DNA of 64,000 nucleotides, taken from assembly GCA_019044685.2 (NCBI GenBank), contig JAGTXX020000006.1, forward strand, positions 1,445,501-1,509,500, given 5' to 3'. Position numbers and translations under genes: made by a program. Positions 42,344 through 53,093 of the stretch are shown piece by piece. The notes under the pieces were generated by a model, which was not told the DNA's origin, searched no databases, and saw only the letters and a list, made by a program, of their open reading frames with translations. Source of the stretch: Nannochloris sp. 'desiccata'. Its lineage: Eukaryota; Chlorophyta; Trebouxiophyceae; Chlorellales; Chlorellaceae. The first letter of the stretch is position 1. Each line of letters begins with the position of its first letter.

Positions 42344-44032
42344 ATGAAGAAGGGCCCTCGGCTCCTTGGGAGCCTACTAATGCTGTTCATAACTTTATTG
42401 GATCATTTCACACTGGGTGCTTCAGAAATTTTCATCAAGGTATCTATTCCACTTAACAACAGCTCCAAAAATAACAATATCGTTGCTACCTCTGAAATCT
42501 ATAGCATTCACTGCATTAATTCTAACAAAAATCCTTCCCTCATTCATGTTCAGGGTGGCACCGTCGTCAATGCTGACCGCCAGTTCCGTGCAGACGTCCT
42601 CATTCGCGACAAAACCATCGCTGAGGTGGGACAGGGAATCAAAGCAAGTAGATATGCTCAACTTATAGATGCAACAGGCAAGCTTGTAATGCCTGGAGGC
42701 ATTGATCCTCACACCCACCTCGCCATGCCGTTTATGGGGCAAGTCGCTTGTGATGATTTTTATACCGGCCACGCTGCGGCTCTCGCTGGTGGCACTACTT
42801 TTCATATAGATTTTGCCCTTCCTGTTGATGGGGATTTACTCAAAGGCTATGAAGCATGGAGAAAGAAAGCAGAGAATGCTGCAATGGACTACGCCTTTCA
42901 CTTGGCGGTGACCTCTTGGGATGATAAAATTAGTGAACAAATGGGTACATTAGCTGAGAGACATGGTATAAATTCCTTTAAATTCTTCATGGCGTATAAA
43001 AATGCGCTTATGGTGACCGATGAGCAGCTTGTAGCCGGGATGTCTCGGTGTCGAGAAATCGGTGCGCTTGTTCAGGTACATGCAGAGAACGGAGACGCTG
43101 TAGCAGAAGGGCAAAAACGTGTTTTTAATGCCGGAATCACTGGTCCAGAAGGGCATGGATTATCAAGGCCTGCAGGGCTAGAAGGGGAGGCCACCGCTCG
43201 TGCCGCCCGCCTTGCGGAGTTTGTAAATACCCCTCTATATGTAGTCCACGTGATGAGTAACGATGCAGCTGAAGAAATAACACGTTCTCGTTCTCGTGGA
43301 GCACGTATAATAGGTGAAACTGTAGCTGCAGCTATCGCTTTAGATGAGTCAAAACTCTGGGATAAAAATTTCACTGTTGCTGCTCAGTATGTCATGAGCC
43401 CTCCTATCCGTTCCAAGGCCCATAGCGCTGCAATCCGTGCTGCTTTAGCTGGTGGACAACTTCAATTACTTGGCACTGACCATGCTGTATTTAATTCCAC
43501 ACAAAAATTAGCTGGAAAAGACGATTTCAGAAATATTCCCAATGGAGTCAACGGAATTGAAGAAAGACTGCACGTGGCTTGGAATGAGCTAGTTAACACT
43601 GGTTTAATTGCTCCAACAGATTTTGTACGAATTACAAGCACTGCGGCTGCACAGATCTTTAATATCTATCCTAAAAAGGGGGTTATTCAACCAGGATCTG
43701 ATGCAGATATTATTTTATTTGACCCAGGACAGGATCACGTCATCAGCGCTGCTACACACCATTCTGCAATGGATACAAACGTGTATGAAGGAATGCAAAT
43801 GCGTGGGAAAGTAACGACGACGATTAGTAGAGGGAATGTGGTGTGGCATGAAGGGAAGCTGACGGCAGAACGGGGGAGCGGGCAGTATGTGCCGCTGCCT
43901 ACTGGAGGGCCTCTATTTGCTGGGCTGGATGCGAGGGATAAGGTAATCAGGAGTGTATATGGGGGAGCGCCTGTAGATAGGAAAGGGGTGGCATTAGAAA
44001 AGGAGGAAGAAGAAGCAAAGGATGAGCTGTGA
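42344..44032 (+). CDS. Dihydropyrimidinase (PYD2-like)
   Basis: Dihydropyrimidinase hydrolyses dihydrouracil and dihydrothymine, the second step of pyrimidine breakdown. I place exons at 42344-42439 and 42554-44032. Removing the 114-nt GT-AG intron joins SEIFIK to GGTVVNADRQF, the exact family N-terminus; the intron is a multiple of three and has no stop, so an unspliced frame also reads through. The spliced protein has 524 residues. An N-terminal hydrophobic stretch (LLGSLLMLFITLLDHF) suggests a signal peptide, as in plant PYD2. Catalytic residues visible are the DPHTH metal site, the carboxylated lysine in FKFFMAYKNAL, histidines in VQVHAENGD and YVVHVMS, and the aspartate in LLGTDHAVF. The signature MSPPIRSK is also present. 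It shares a 224-bp promoter region with the minus-strand gene ending at 42119. Confidence 0.92.
   Translation: MKKGPRLLGSLLMLFITLLDHFTLGASEIFIKVSIPLNNSSKNNNIVATSEIYSIHCINSNKNPSLIHVQGGTVVNADRQFRADVLIRDKTIAEVGQGIKASRYAQLIDATGKLVMPGGIDPHTHLAMPFMGQVACDDFYTGHAAALAGGTTFHIDFALPVDGDLLKGYEAWRKKAENAAMDYAFHLAVTSWDDKISEQMGTLAERHGINSFKFFMAYKNALMVTDEQLVAGMSRCREIGALVQVHAENGDAVAEGQKRVFNAGITGPEGHGLSRPAGLEGEATARAARLAEFVNTPLYVVHVMSNDAAEEITRSRSRGARIIGETVAAAIALDESKLWDKNFTVAAQYVMSPPIRSKAHSAAIRAALAGGQLQLLGTDHAVFNSTQKLAGKDDFRNIPNGVNGIEERLHVAWNELVNTGLIAPTDFVRITSTAAAQIFNIYPKKGVIQPGSDADIILFDPGQDHVISAATHHSAMDTNVYEGMQMRGKVTTTISRGNVVWHEGKLTAERGSGQYVPLPTGGPLFAGLDARDKVIRSVYGGAPVDRKGVALEKEEEEAKDEL
42440..42553 (+). other. 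in-frame, stop-free intron of the dihydropyrimidinase gene
   Basis: The interval begins GTATCT and ends TTCAG. It contains no in-frame stop and is 38 codons long, so translation through it would insert a Ser/Asn-rich segment into the first beta strand. Family alignment strongly favours removal. Confidence 0.8.
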
Positions 44033-44195
44033 CGAGGGCTGAAATTTTTAAGCAGTTTCATATGTTCGTTAAAAGCAAAATAATTCAAATGGTTTCGTAA
44101 TTTTATTAAAAATTTGTGTCATAGATAATTTTACCAATAATTCTGTATCTACTGCTAACTGTCTCAGCTGTTAAATTTATAGTATTTGCTTCAAA

Positions 44196-44999
44196 ATGTT
44201 CAGTTTCGGAATTGGTCCCAACGGATGGCGGATGTTCCAACGCCACCTGCAGCAAATCAGAAAAACAGGACGTTCAGGTCCACGTAATATGTCTGCTTCT
44301 TCCAGCAGTGCCGGAGCATCCACCGGATCTTCAGGAGTAGGTTTCCCATAAAAATCATCACCATTGCAAAACGCTCCAACAACTACATTTTTTCATCTCA
44401 TATTTTTGACATTAAATATCCTTTTACAGGGCATGTTGAGCAATCCAGTCCTCAAATCAGGTCTTATCTCAGGTTCTTTATCCCTTGCTGGCGATTTAAT
44501 CGCTCAAGTTCTCACAAATCGTGATAGCAAGTCTGGCACCGCTTCTTACGACGCGGCCCGTGCAGCACGAATGGGCAGTTTTGGACTCTTTTTCTACGGC
44601 CCTTACCAACACTTCTGGTACCGTGCATTAGATCGTGCTATGCCTGTCCGTAACATGCCAAATTTCCTTGCAAAAGTTACTTTAAACCAACTCTGCCTTG
44701 CCCCCATTGTCATTGCCGGCGTCTTTGCTTGGAACCTCGCATTACAAAACAAAATCAAAGAATTCCCCGATAAGACTCGTCGTGATTTCGTACCTACGCT
44801 CCATGCTGGATGGAAATTCTGGGTTCCTGCTGCTTCTGTTAATTTCTTAGCAGTACCATTACAGCATCAGGTACTGTATATGTCTCTTTGTGGGGTTGTT
44901 TGGACGGGGTACCTTTCTTACTCATCAGCAATAGCGACACAGTTGCAAGAAGCAGGTGTTGGTAGTAGTGAAAAGGGTGGTAAAGGAAAGAAGAAATAA
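44196..44999 (+). CDS. Mpv17/PMP22-family membrane protein
   Basis: This family of four-helix proteins sits in the mitochondrial inner, peroxisomal or plastid membranes. Exons 44196-44336 and 44430-44999, with a 93-nt phase-0 intron, encode 236 residues. Exon 1 is a basic, Ser-rich presequence (RHLQQIRKTGRSGPRN). Exon 2 begins with the family start LSNPVLKSGLISGSLSLAGD and LIAQ, followed by GSFGLFFYGPYQHFWYRALD and the C-terminal signature WKFWVPAASVNFLAVPLQHQ and GYLSY. A plastid or mitochondrial location is suggested by the presequence. Substrate or channel function is not established for most members, and none should be assumed. The gene is followed by a convergent CPBP protease. Confidence 0.88.
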
Positions 45000-45202
45000 T
45001 AAGCGTATTAATGACACAGTATGTTCATGATATTGGAGGAAAGGTGTTAAAACAGCCTTTTTATTATCTAATTTGCAAAACTCAATCGACAATTTGAACA
45101 ATATTATTATCAAGTCAATAGGGTATTATTACTAGTTTAATTTTACCCTTCAATACTTGGTTATTTACTAAACTGTAACTGCAATTTTACAAGATAGAAG
45201 TA

Positions 45203-46532
45203 TTAAATTCCTCCATGAATGAGTTTCTGTACGTCAACTCCATTTGCCTGCAAATAGTACAACACACAAAGTACCGTCCCATTCCAAGCTCCGTGAATCA
45301 TCATTGGAGTTAATAAATTCTTTGATCGTATGTAAGAAAATCCTAATAATATACCTAAAGCAGTCAATTGTGGGGTATCCCTCGGTGATAAGTGGACTAA
45401 TCCAAAGGCTACTGCAGAGACAAGGACAGCAAGAGGCGTTGGCATTATTTTGCCCAATGACGGCAAGAGGAAACCACGAAAAACTGTCTCTTCTAAGATA
45501 GGTGCCAGCACTGCTGTGGTACCAAACAGCGATGCAAAGGTAAGGGGATCTAAAACAAGTAATTGTGAGACAGCGTCTGCAGTGCCACGAGCGTTAGGGT
45601 CGTCTTTAATTCCAATTGCTTCCAAAGAGGCGGCAGCAGCAAAGACGACAGCAGGCGAGAGAATGACACCTAACAAGCCCCATGCTGCCCATCCATCAGG
45701 TTTTCTAAAGGGAGATTTGAAATCTATACGGAAGAAACCTTCAGGTAAAGGGGCTGCTTTAGAAGCAGCGAAACGGACTACCGCAATGCCCACTGCAGTC
45801 TCCACAACTTGATTCACAAATATAAAAATTGCTTTGTCCTCTTGAGAGAGTCCTGCGAGGCCTTCTGGACCAGCTAGGAGCTTTGCAAGGGGTAGAATGG
45901 CAAAACCAACACCCACAAAGGATACAATCCAAGCGAGCATACCGAGAGCAGCGCTCTTCCCGCTCCATGGAGCAACAAATGGCTCGGCGTATTTCTGCCA
46001 ACTAAAGACTGCAAAGGCTTTTTCAATTTCTTGTTCTCCTTCATCTTGTGATGATGTGGACTTTTTATACTTGGCCGGTGGTTTTGATGGGGTTTGGCGT
46101 TTCAGTTCTTCCTTGGAAGGCTCTGCAAGAGGAGTATAGGAGAGAAAGTAGGTAAGGAGGGGCTGACCTAGTGCCAAGTACCTTGGGAGGAGAGTTATTG
46201 AATTAAAGACAGAAGTGAATTGTAAAACTGGAGTGCATAGCTTACTTTGGGCTGCACATAGAACATAACGTGATGCGTCAAGTTGCTGCCGATATCTACA
46301 AGAGGGAGCAGTGAGAAAAATGGGTGCTTTAATCTAAGTTATTGGGGACCTGGGGAAAGACAGCAAAGGGTCACGACGTAGCCACAGAAAAGTTCAAGAA
46401 AAATACTCACCTGGATCTAGAATCGCCTAATCTAGGGACTACATTGCGTGCAAATTGCAATGGACGCACAGGTGGTTCAGAACGCAGTGTGAATAGAGTG
46501 CTTTGCACGTAAAGTGCCTGTGCCATGGCCAT
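45203..46532 (-). CDS. CPBP-family intramembrane metalloprotease, probably plastid
   Basis: CPBP (CAAX protease and bacteriocin-processing) proteins are membrane glutamyl proteases related to Rce1. Exons 46411-46532 and 45203-46295 join across a 115-nt intron (phase 2), giving 404 residues. The N-terminus (MAMAQALYVQSTLFTLRSEP and onward) is transit-like. The three family motifs are in order: EETVFRGFL with the paired glutamates and arginine, FGLVHLSPRD with its histidine, and MIHGAWNGTV with the second histidine. About seven membrane helices are predicted. Plant homologues such as SCO4/BCM-unrelated CPBP members lie in chloroplast membranes, and this one probably does too. The first exon was found only by following splice sites. 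Confidence 0.87.
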
Positions 46533-46775
46533 GTTTGATCACAAAATCTTGGAAGCAGTCGCGTTTCTATTTTATCAGCCCTCGATGGAACTTATAAACA
46601 ATTCAAATTTATATACCATAGCGAGATTTCTCTGGCCCAATGAGTATATATTGTGCAGAAGAAGCTACTAAGAATCGCTCCCCATCATAGCAAAGTTTTT
46701 TCAAAAATTTAAAACTTAGTTTTGGCGCTTGGAATTTAAAACATTTTGTTACATGCAGGAACGTATTAACTAGAT

Positions 46776-48686
46776 CTATAACTTCCTCTTCCTTCTACTC
46801 TTTGGCTCTCCTAAATATTTCACCATATACGGCCCTTCCAACTCAAATCCAAGCTTTCTATAATAATGTCTCGTCCCTACCCCTGCAATCACTGCCATTT
46901 TCACCGACCTATGTTCCTCTCTAGCAATCCTCTCTGCCTCCTTCATTAACAACGTACCATACCCTTGATGCTGCCATAATTTGGTATCACGTGATTGTAC
47001 AGCAACTGCAGTACCGTACACATGTAATTCCCGCACCATTGATACTTTTCCTTTCAAAGTCGGCTGTCGAGTTTTATCTGCCCCTGCCAATTTTCTTAAT
47101 CGTAATAAGCCTACAAGAATATCCTGCCCTGGATCTTCGTACGCCAAAAAAGTCTCCCATCCTCCATTTGCAGTGTACTCTCTTCTAACTAATTCCACTT
47201 CATCAGGCTTCACTTTGAAATGAATATCTCGGATCCCGACTTCCCTGGATCTAATATCTCTACACCTTAATCCTAATTCTCTACACCGAGCTAACGCTAA
47301 TTCACGTAAGTTCCCCTTTTCTACCCCCGAAGAGACTAATGGCATAGGAATATCACGTTGAATGCGGTACACACGTGTCCAGGGCGGTACAAGCGCAAGA
47401 CATCTTGCAACAAGATCTATAAGACGATATGGTTCATAATTTTTATATAATCCTTTCTTCCACAATTCGTACAGGCCTGTGCCTCGAATTACAAGCGTAG
47501 GGTAGATTTTCAATCCATCTGTACGGAATGCCGGGTTTTCAAAGAATTCTGTAAAGGATTCTACGTCTCTTTCCCATCCCACATTAGGCAAGTCTGGCAT
47601 CAGGTGTGCCACAACTTTGAAGCCGGCATCCTTTGCTAGTTCAAAGCATTCCCCTACTGCTGCAACTGTATGTCCTCTGTTGGTATCTCTTGCAACATCC
47701 TCATACGTACTCTGCAACCCTATTTCTAATCTGGTACATCCGTACGAAAGCATGGCAGTCAAATGAGGGGTCAAACAAAAATCCGGTCGGGTTTCTATGG
47801 TCATTCCAATACACCGTGTCGTACTTTGTTCGCTATACCGTACTGCCTCGTTCACATCTTTACTGGAATGGCCAGATAATGCATCATGGAGATTACGGAT
47901 AAAATAATCTCTATATTCTATAGGCAACGACATAAAAGTACCACCCATTAAAATAAACTCAACTTTGTCGACGGAATGGCCAAGACGGCGGAGCTGGTCA
48001 ACACGAGCACGTGCTTGAACGTAGGGGTTATATCGTGCACGAATAGCACGCATTGAAGTTGGTTCATAGCCTGTGTAACTTTGTGTAGAATATTCGAAGT
48101 CTGAGTCAGGGCCTCCGGGGCAGTAGACGCAAATATTGCCGGTAGTGGCAATGTGAGGGCAACGATGAGGTTTTGACATGACTGCGACGACGGCAATGCC
48201 TGACGCTGTACGGACAGGCTTTGCTCGGAGTCTGAAGAATAATAGGGGTTTAAGAATTAGAAAAGGTTGGTGAAATTTTAGATTAATACTTTCATTTTTT
48301 GGGCGGCATCTAGGACTGATTAACTAATTAAATAATAACTTACTGAGGAAGGAGCTCTTGTCTGTGTTCTTCAGGCAAGGCAGCGATGATTTCTACTAGT
48401 TTAGGTCCATGGGCTACTGAATATTTAATGCTAGCATCACGTTTAATAGCGTTCAAGTCCACGTCCTGCCCCGCCTTGACGCCCGCAACTAATGCGTTGA
48501 CAATCTCTGACACAGCACGCATTCGAGCCTGCAGCGGAATTAAATGGTACTTAATCTATACGACTTCTTGATCACATCGTTGCATGCATTAGAATAGGCT
48601 GAAAAACATACCTCCTGCTCTGTAAGAACAACATTGCCCTTGCGATTTCGACCAAAACGCCCAGTGGGCTCTTCCATGGCGCCCAT
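46776..48686 (-). CDS. ELP3: Elongator complex catalytic subunit 3
   Basis: Elp3 modifies wobble uridine 34 in certain tRNAs by a radical-SAM acetyl transfer. Three exons (48612-48686, 48344-48528, 46776-48231), with introns of 83 and 112 nt, encode 571 residues, the family length. The start is the outer ATG of [11 protein letters not shown]. Exon 2 supplies the helical N-terminal tRNA-binding part ([20 protein letters not shown]); exon 3 begins [20 protein letters not shown]. The radical-SAM cluster ligands are in [14 protein letters not shown], followed by [20 protein letters not shown]. The C-terminal acetyltransferase domain contains [20 protein letters not shown]. It diverges from the FolD gene with 208 bp between starts. 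The assignment is very secure. Confidence 0.96.
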
Positions 48687-48894
48687 AATGGCGTATTACG
48701 GCACAATGTATATACAGAAAAGTTTAATTTTGCCAACAAGCCGAGTAGATTTGCAAGTTTTAGGGGCGCTATGTCTGGTCCGGTGGTTCCAATTTGAGAC
48801 AAATTATTGATTTAAAAGACCCAAATTCACCTCTCCTTTCATTAAACAAATACAGTAACTTTATTTAAGCAATATCAGCGCAGCAGAGCTGCTC

Positions 48895-50035
48895 ATGACT
48901 TCTGTGACCATCATCGCTCCCATCGCCACTGGTGTCCAATTTGCACAACACCGCCGCCAGTGCGCTGCCCCTCGCCCTGCTCGTCTTGCTGGAAAGCTTC
49001 AACGCTCTTTTAGCACAGCTCTTCCATCCCTCAACATCAGCAGCCGCAGAATGACAACCATAATGACTGCAGGTGAGTGATCACTTTCTATCATCATTAG
49101 TTTCAAAAATTTTCCTATCAATTCTCTCTAAAATTCACCTTTTCCTTGGCATTTCAGAACTGATTGATGGTAAAGCGATCGCAGAGACTATCCGCAAGGA
49201 ACTCAGAATCGAGGTAGATGAACTTAAAGCTCAATATGGCCGCACCCCTGGGTTAGCGGTGGTCTTGGTTGGCGAACGTAAAGATTCCCAAACCTACGTA
49301 CGCAACAAGAAAAAAGCTTGTGAGGAAGTAGGCATTGCATCTTTTGGCACTGATCTTCCAGATACTGCCACCGAGGAAGAGGTTCTTGCTGTCGTTGCTG
49401 GATATAATGCCGACCCAAATGTTCATGGCATCTTGGTTCAGTTACCTCTTCCCAAGGGCATTGACGAGCAACGCATCCTTGACGCTATTTCCATTGAAAA
49501 AGACGTTGATGGATTCCACCCTTTAAACATCGGTGCTTTGGCTATGAGAGGCAGAGACCCTTTGTTCGTTCCCTGCACGCCAAAAGGCTGCATCGAGCTG
49601 TTAAAACGCAGTGGAGTGAAAATGTCTGGTAAGAAAGCAGCTGTGGTAGGTCGTAGTAACATTGTAGGTATGCCTGCTGCGCTGCTTTTACAGCGTGAGG
49701 ATGCCACTGTCACTGTGTGCCATTCCCGCACGCCCAATGCCGCGGAAATTTGCGCGGAAGCAGATATCATCATCGCTGCCTGTGGAGTCGCTGAAATGGT
49801 GAAAGGAGACTGGGTCAAGCCTGGAGCAGCTGTTATTGACGTTGGAATCAACGCTGTTGACGATCCCAATGCAAAGAGAGGGTATCGATTAGTTGGGGAT
49901 GTTGCCTTTGAAGAAGCAAAAGAAAAGGCAGCGTGTATTACCCCTGTGCCTGGCGGTGTGGGCCCTATGACGATTGCAATGTTAATGAGGAATTGCGTGG
50001 ATGGAGCGAAACGGACTTTCCAGAATGCTTCTTAA
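48895..50035 (+). CDS. Bifunctional methylenetetrahydrofolate dehydrogenase/cyclohydrolase (FolD), organellar
   Basis: FolD interconverts 5,10-methylene-, methenyl- and 10-formyl-tetrahydrofolate. Exon 1 (48895-49072) is a transit peptide (APRPARLAGKLQRSF and neighbours) and exon 2 (49158-50035), after an 85-nt intron, carries the enzyme; together they encode 351 residues. Motifs present are LIDGKAIAETIRKEL, the YVRNKKKACEEVGI segment with the catalytic lysine, QLPLPKGIDEQRILDAI, EKDVDGFHPLNIG, the Rossmann loop VGRSNIVGMPAALLL and the C-terminal PVPGGVGPMTIAMLMRN. Plants have several FolD isoforms; the leader suggests plastid or mitochondrion. Confidence 0.94.
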
Positions 50036-50517
50036 AGAGCTGCCAAAATCTATTCTTTCTTCATTTCATTTACTCATTCATATTTTTTCGTCCTTTCTTT
50101 CTGGTTGTACAAAAACTTCATGTAATGATAATTTACAGGAAGGGGAATTCAGGTAATGTTCCATTAAAAGGTTCCTTCTTTTGTTTTGGTTTTAAAAGGC
50201 AAGGTTTATGTAATCTGAGATCAAAAACAGTTGTTGTTGTTGGTCGTGTGATGAAATTGAACAGCAAAAAAAACGGCGGGAATTAATAAAGAAACGAGAA
50301 AAGACAGGGAAAAGAAAGACAAGAGAACTAGTAGTAGGTCGTACTTTGTACAAAAGATAATGATATAACTACTTAGAAAGTTCGTATATTTAGGTTGCAA
50401 ACAGTACTTTTATCTACTCTAGTCAACACCAGACAGGCAGAGAGAAGAACCAATGGTAAAGCGGTGAGATTAGAAAAAAATAAAAAAAAATACCGCAACT
50501 TAAAGTAACTCTCTCTC
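50036..50517. other. intergenic region between convergent genes
   Basis: These 482 bp are the facing 3' flanks of FolD (plus) and alanine aminotransferase (minus). A short plus-strand frame overlaps the FolD end in another register and is not a gene. No RNA gene or repeat is evident. Confidence 0.5.
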
Positions 50518-52254
50518 TTAAGCATACTTGGCCATGAATTTCTTGTGGAAGCTCTGGAACTTCTCAACAAAGGCAGGGATCTTAGGCTCAGGGGGCAAAA
50601 TCGTGGTACGGAAATGGAAAGTACCAGGTTCTTGACCAAATCCAGATCCGGGAACAGTGACAATACCAGTCTCTTCTAACAATGCCAAGCAGTAGAACGT
50701 ATCAGGAGTCTTTCCAGCTGCTTTAGCAGCTTCAAGTGCCTTGGGAGGTAAATGAATCTGAGGGAAAGAGTACATGGCACCTTCAGTGAAGGTGCAAGTA
50801 ACACCGTCCAGGGCATTGAACGCGTCAGTCATAATGTGGGCACGGCGACGGAGAGACGCCAAACCTTCAGTCATCTCGCTGTTGAACTGCTCGTACGACT
50901 CGTCACCAGGTTGAGGCGGGTTGACCATAAGGGACATAGTGACCTGTCCAACGGTGTTGGGACTCAAGTTGACCGAAGCGACCTTGTACATCTGATCGAT
51001 CGTGTCGGGGTGGAAATTTGTAAACTCAACATACCCTCCCCGAAGACCACATTCTCCTAAAACACCCTTGGAAACGGTGTGGAAAGATGCCAATTCAACG
51101 GAAGAGGCGTAAGGTTCTTGCATGTCACCCAAGACCTTTTTAGCAGACACGAAAGGCTTCTCATCGGTGTAGATATTAGGCTGGTAGACCTCATCAGCAA
51201 GCAAGACGAGACCCTCCTCGTGGGCGAGTTTGACAAGTTCTTTCAAGTTATCGGCAGTGAGAACCTGGCCAGTAGGGTTACCAGGGTTGATGAAAACAAT
51301 GGCACGGACGTTAGTACCCTTTTCACGCGCAGCATGGATAGATTTGCGGATAGCCTCGGTGTCCATAGACCATCCAGTCTTTTCTTGCAGATCGTAAGGC
51401 AAAAGTTGTCCGCCATAAAGCTGAATGGAGGCAGAGTATAGAGGGTACTGAGGGATAGGAACCAAGATAGCGTCATTTTCATCGCGGATGGCGGCGTTAA
51501 GGACGTAACGGACGGAAACAGAGGCTCCATCGGTTAAGAAAATGTTATCGGGGTTGCTTGGGTGGCCATCACGCTTGGCGATGAAATCGGCAACTTCTTG
51601 ACGGACACCTGGAGCACCGCGAGAGTCAGTGTAGGCACCTACAGCACCACCAAACATAGTGTTGATCTTTTTTGCGCGGGCAATGGCGTCAGCAGGGAAC
51701 ATCTTGGAGACCAATGGGTGGTCAAAAAGGAAGGGCGCCGACACGAGGGCCATTACTTGACGATTGAAGGTAACAGGCTTCTCACCGAGCTGTTGGGGGT
51801 TACCGACTGCAAACAAGGGAATAATAAGATAATAAGAAGGTCCGTGAAATCAAATTCAGGGTGAATACGGTAAGTAAGATAGGATCTTGTAGGTTCTACA
51901 ACTTGAAACATTGCATTCTCTACCACACCCACCATTGGTATAGGTAATTTCCATGTCTCCCTTGGCAGCCATTTCAACAGCTTTGTTGTATAATTCACCA
52001 CGAACAGCGTACTGGGCTTTGAGGATGTTGGGATTGAGAGTAGAAGGGTGGAGAGCATAGCCATCGATGGTGTTGGAGCGTTCAGAGCGATCCACAGGCT
52101 GAGGGACAGCAGCGTAGGCGCGGGTAGCCATGTAGTTGGCACCTTTGGACTCTACTGCAAACAAGCTGTCCAAACAGACCTTCTTAGAGCGGTAGGCAGA
52201 AGTCACCATCTTGGTGAGGCCCTTTGCCTTTTTGGCATGACAAAGGATGCACAT
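50518..52254 (-). CDS. Alanine aminotransferase
   Basis: This PLP enzyme exchanges amino groups between alanine and 2-oxoglutarate. Exons 51933-52254 and 50518-51806 join across a 126-nt intron (phase 1) and encode 536 residues. The splice junction re-creates the family motif EITYTNVGNPQQLGEKPVTF. Other landmarks are the YCLNAAIRDEND-type substrate region (here RYVLNAAIRDEND), VFINPGNPTGQVLTADNLK (as IVFINPGNPTGQ), LLADEVYQPNIYTDEKPF and the PLP lysine in SFHTVSKGVLGECGLRGGYV. The N-terminal 50 residues are basic with few acidic positions and resemble an organellar presequence. Codon bias towards C/G-ending codons is clear, suggesting high expression. Glutamate:glyoxylate aminotransferase is a close alternative within the same family. 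Confidence 0.92.
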
Positions 52255-53093
52255 TGCTGATGTGGGCACTAAAACGCACAGAAAGTGGTTTATAGTAATC
52301 TAATTTAAGAATGTTGTAGAGAAATTTGAGACATTAAGTAAAATAAGCGCGTGCTATGCAAAAACTCGCATCGGATGATCATCTCATGAGACCACCCATC
52401 TAGAATAGAAGTTGGCGATTCCCGATAGATTGCTATTTTAAGTATCTGGAAAAATTAAAAAAAAATGAATTTATGCATTGAATGCGCAAGACAGGCTCAC
52501 ATCCTGCCACCACGAATTGCCACAGATCATTTATGATCTTGGACAGCTGAAACCTAGAATGCAACCAAACAGCGTGATTTTAGCCTCAAATACAATAAAT
52601 GCGCTTGATATAGCCGTTAGAAGAGAGTCAACGAGAAATTCATCAGAATTGCTAGGTGCAGGCGATTATTGTCGGTGGCGGCAAGTTGAGGAATGATACT
52701 ACGTGGACAAAGATGCACCAACCGATCAATCAGTAGTCGAAAGATTCACTTAACATAGAATATCATCTTCATTTGAGTTGATGGGTAAAGCTCGCCAACT
52801 CAGCATGTTTATCTTCATTCAAATTTTTCTTCTTGTTGCCGGCATAGTCGACTAAGGGAGGCTTCTTATTGCATAATTGGGGAGGCTGACAAAGCCAATG
52901 CCCCGAATTCCATTCATGTATTATAATCAATATTGTAACATGGCAGTTAAGCTGCTTAAGCATATTCCTCTACTTGCACTAAAAACAAATTAAAAAAATG
53001 CTGTCAGTTGCGAACTTTTCCCAATTTTCGAACACTTTTATTCTTCTTATCTCTCTAACTTAATTAATAAGCATCCATCATATACTTGTTCTC
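52255..53093. other. large divergent intergenic region with a possible orphan exon
   Basis: These 839 bp separate alanine aminotransferase (minus) from the glycosyltransferase (plus). On the minus strand, 52769-52882 reads as protein-like sequence (KKPPLVDYAGNKKKNLNEDK, then HAELASFTHQLK and a stop) preceded by a fair splice acceptor (TTTGTCAG). I find no matching upstream exon, so it is either a gene remnant or an unannotated last exon. The rest shows nothing clear. Confidence 0.35.
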
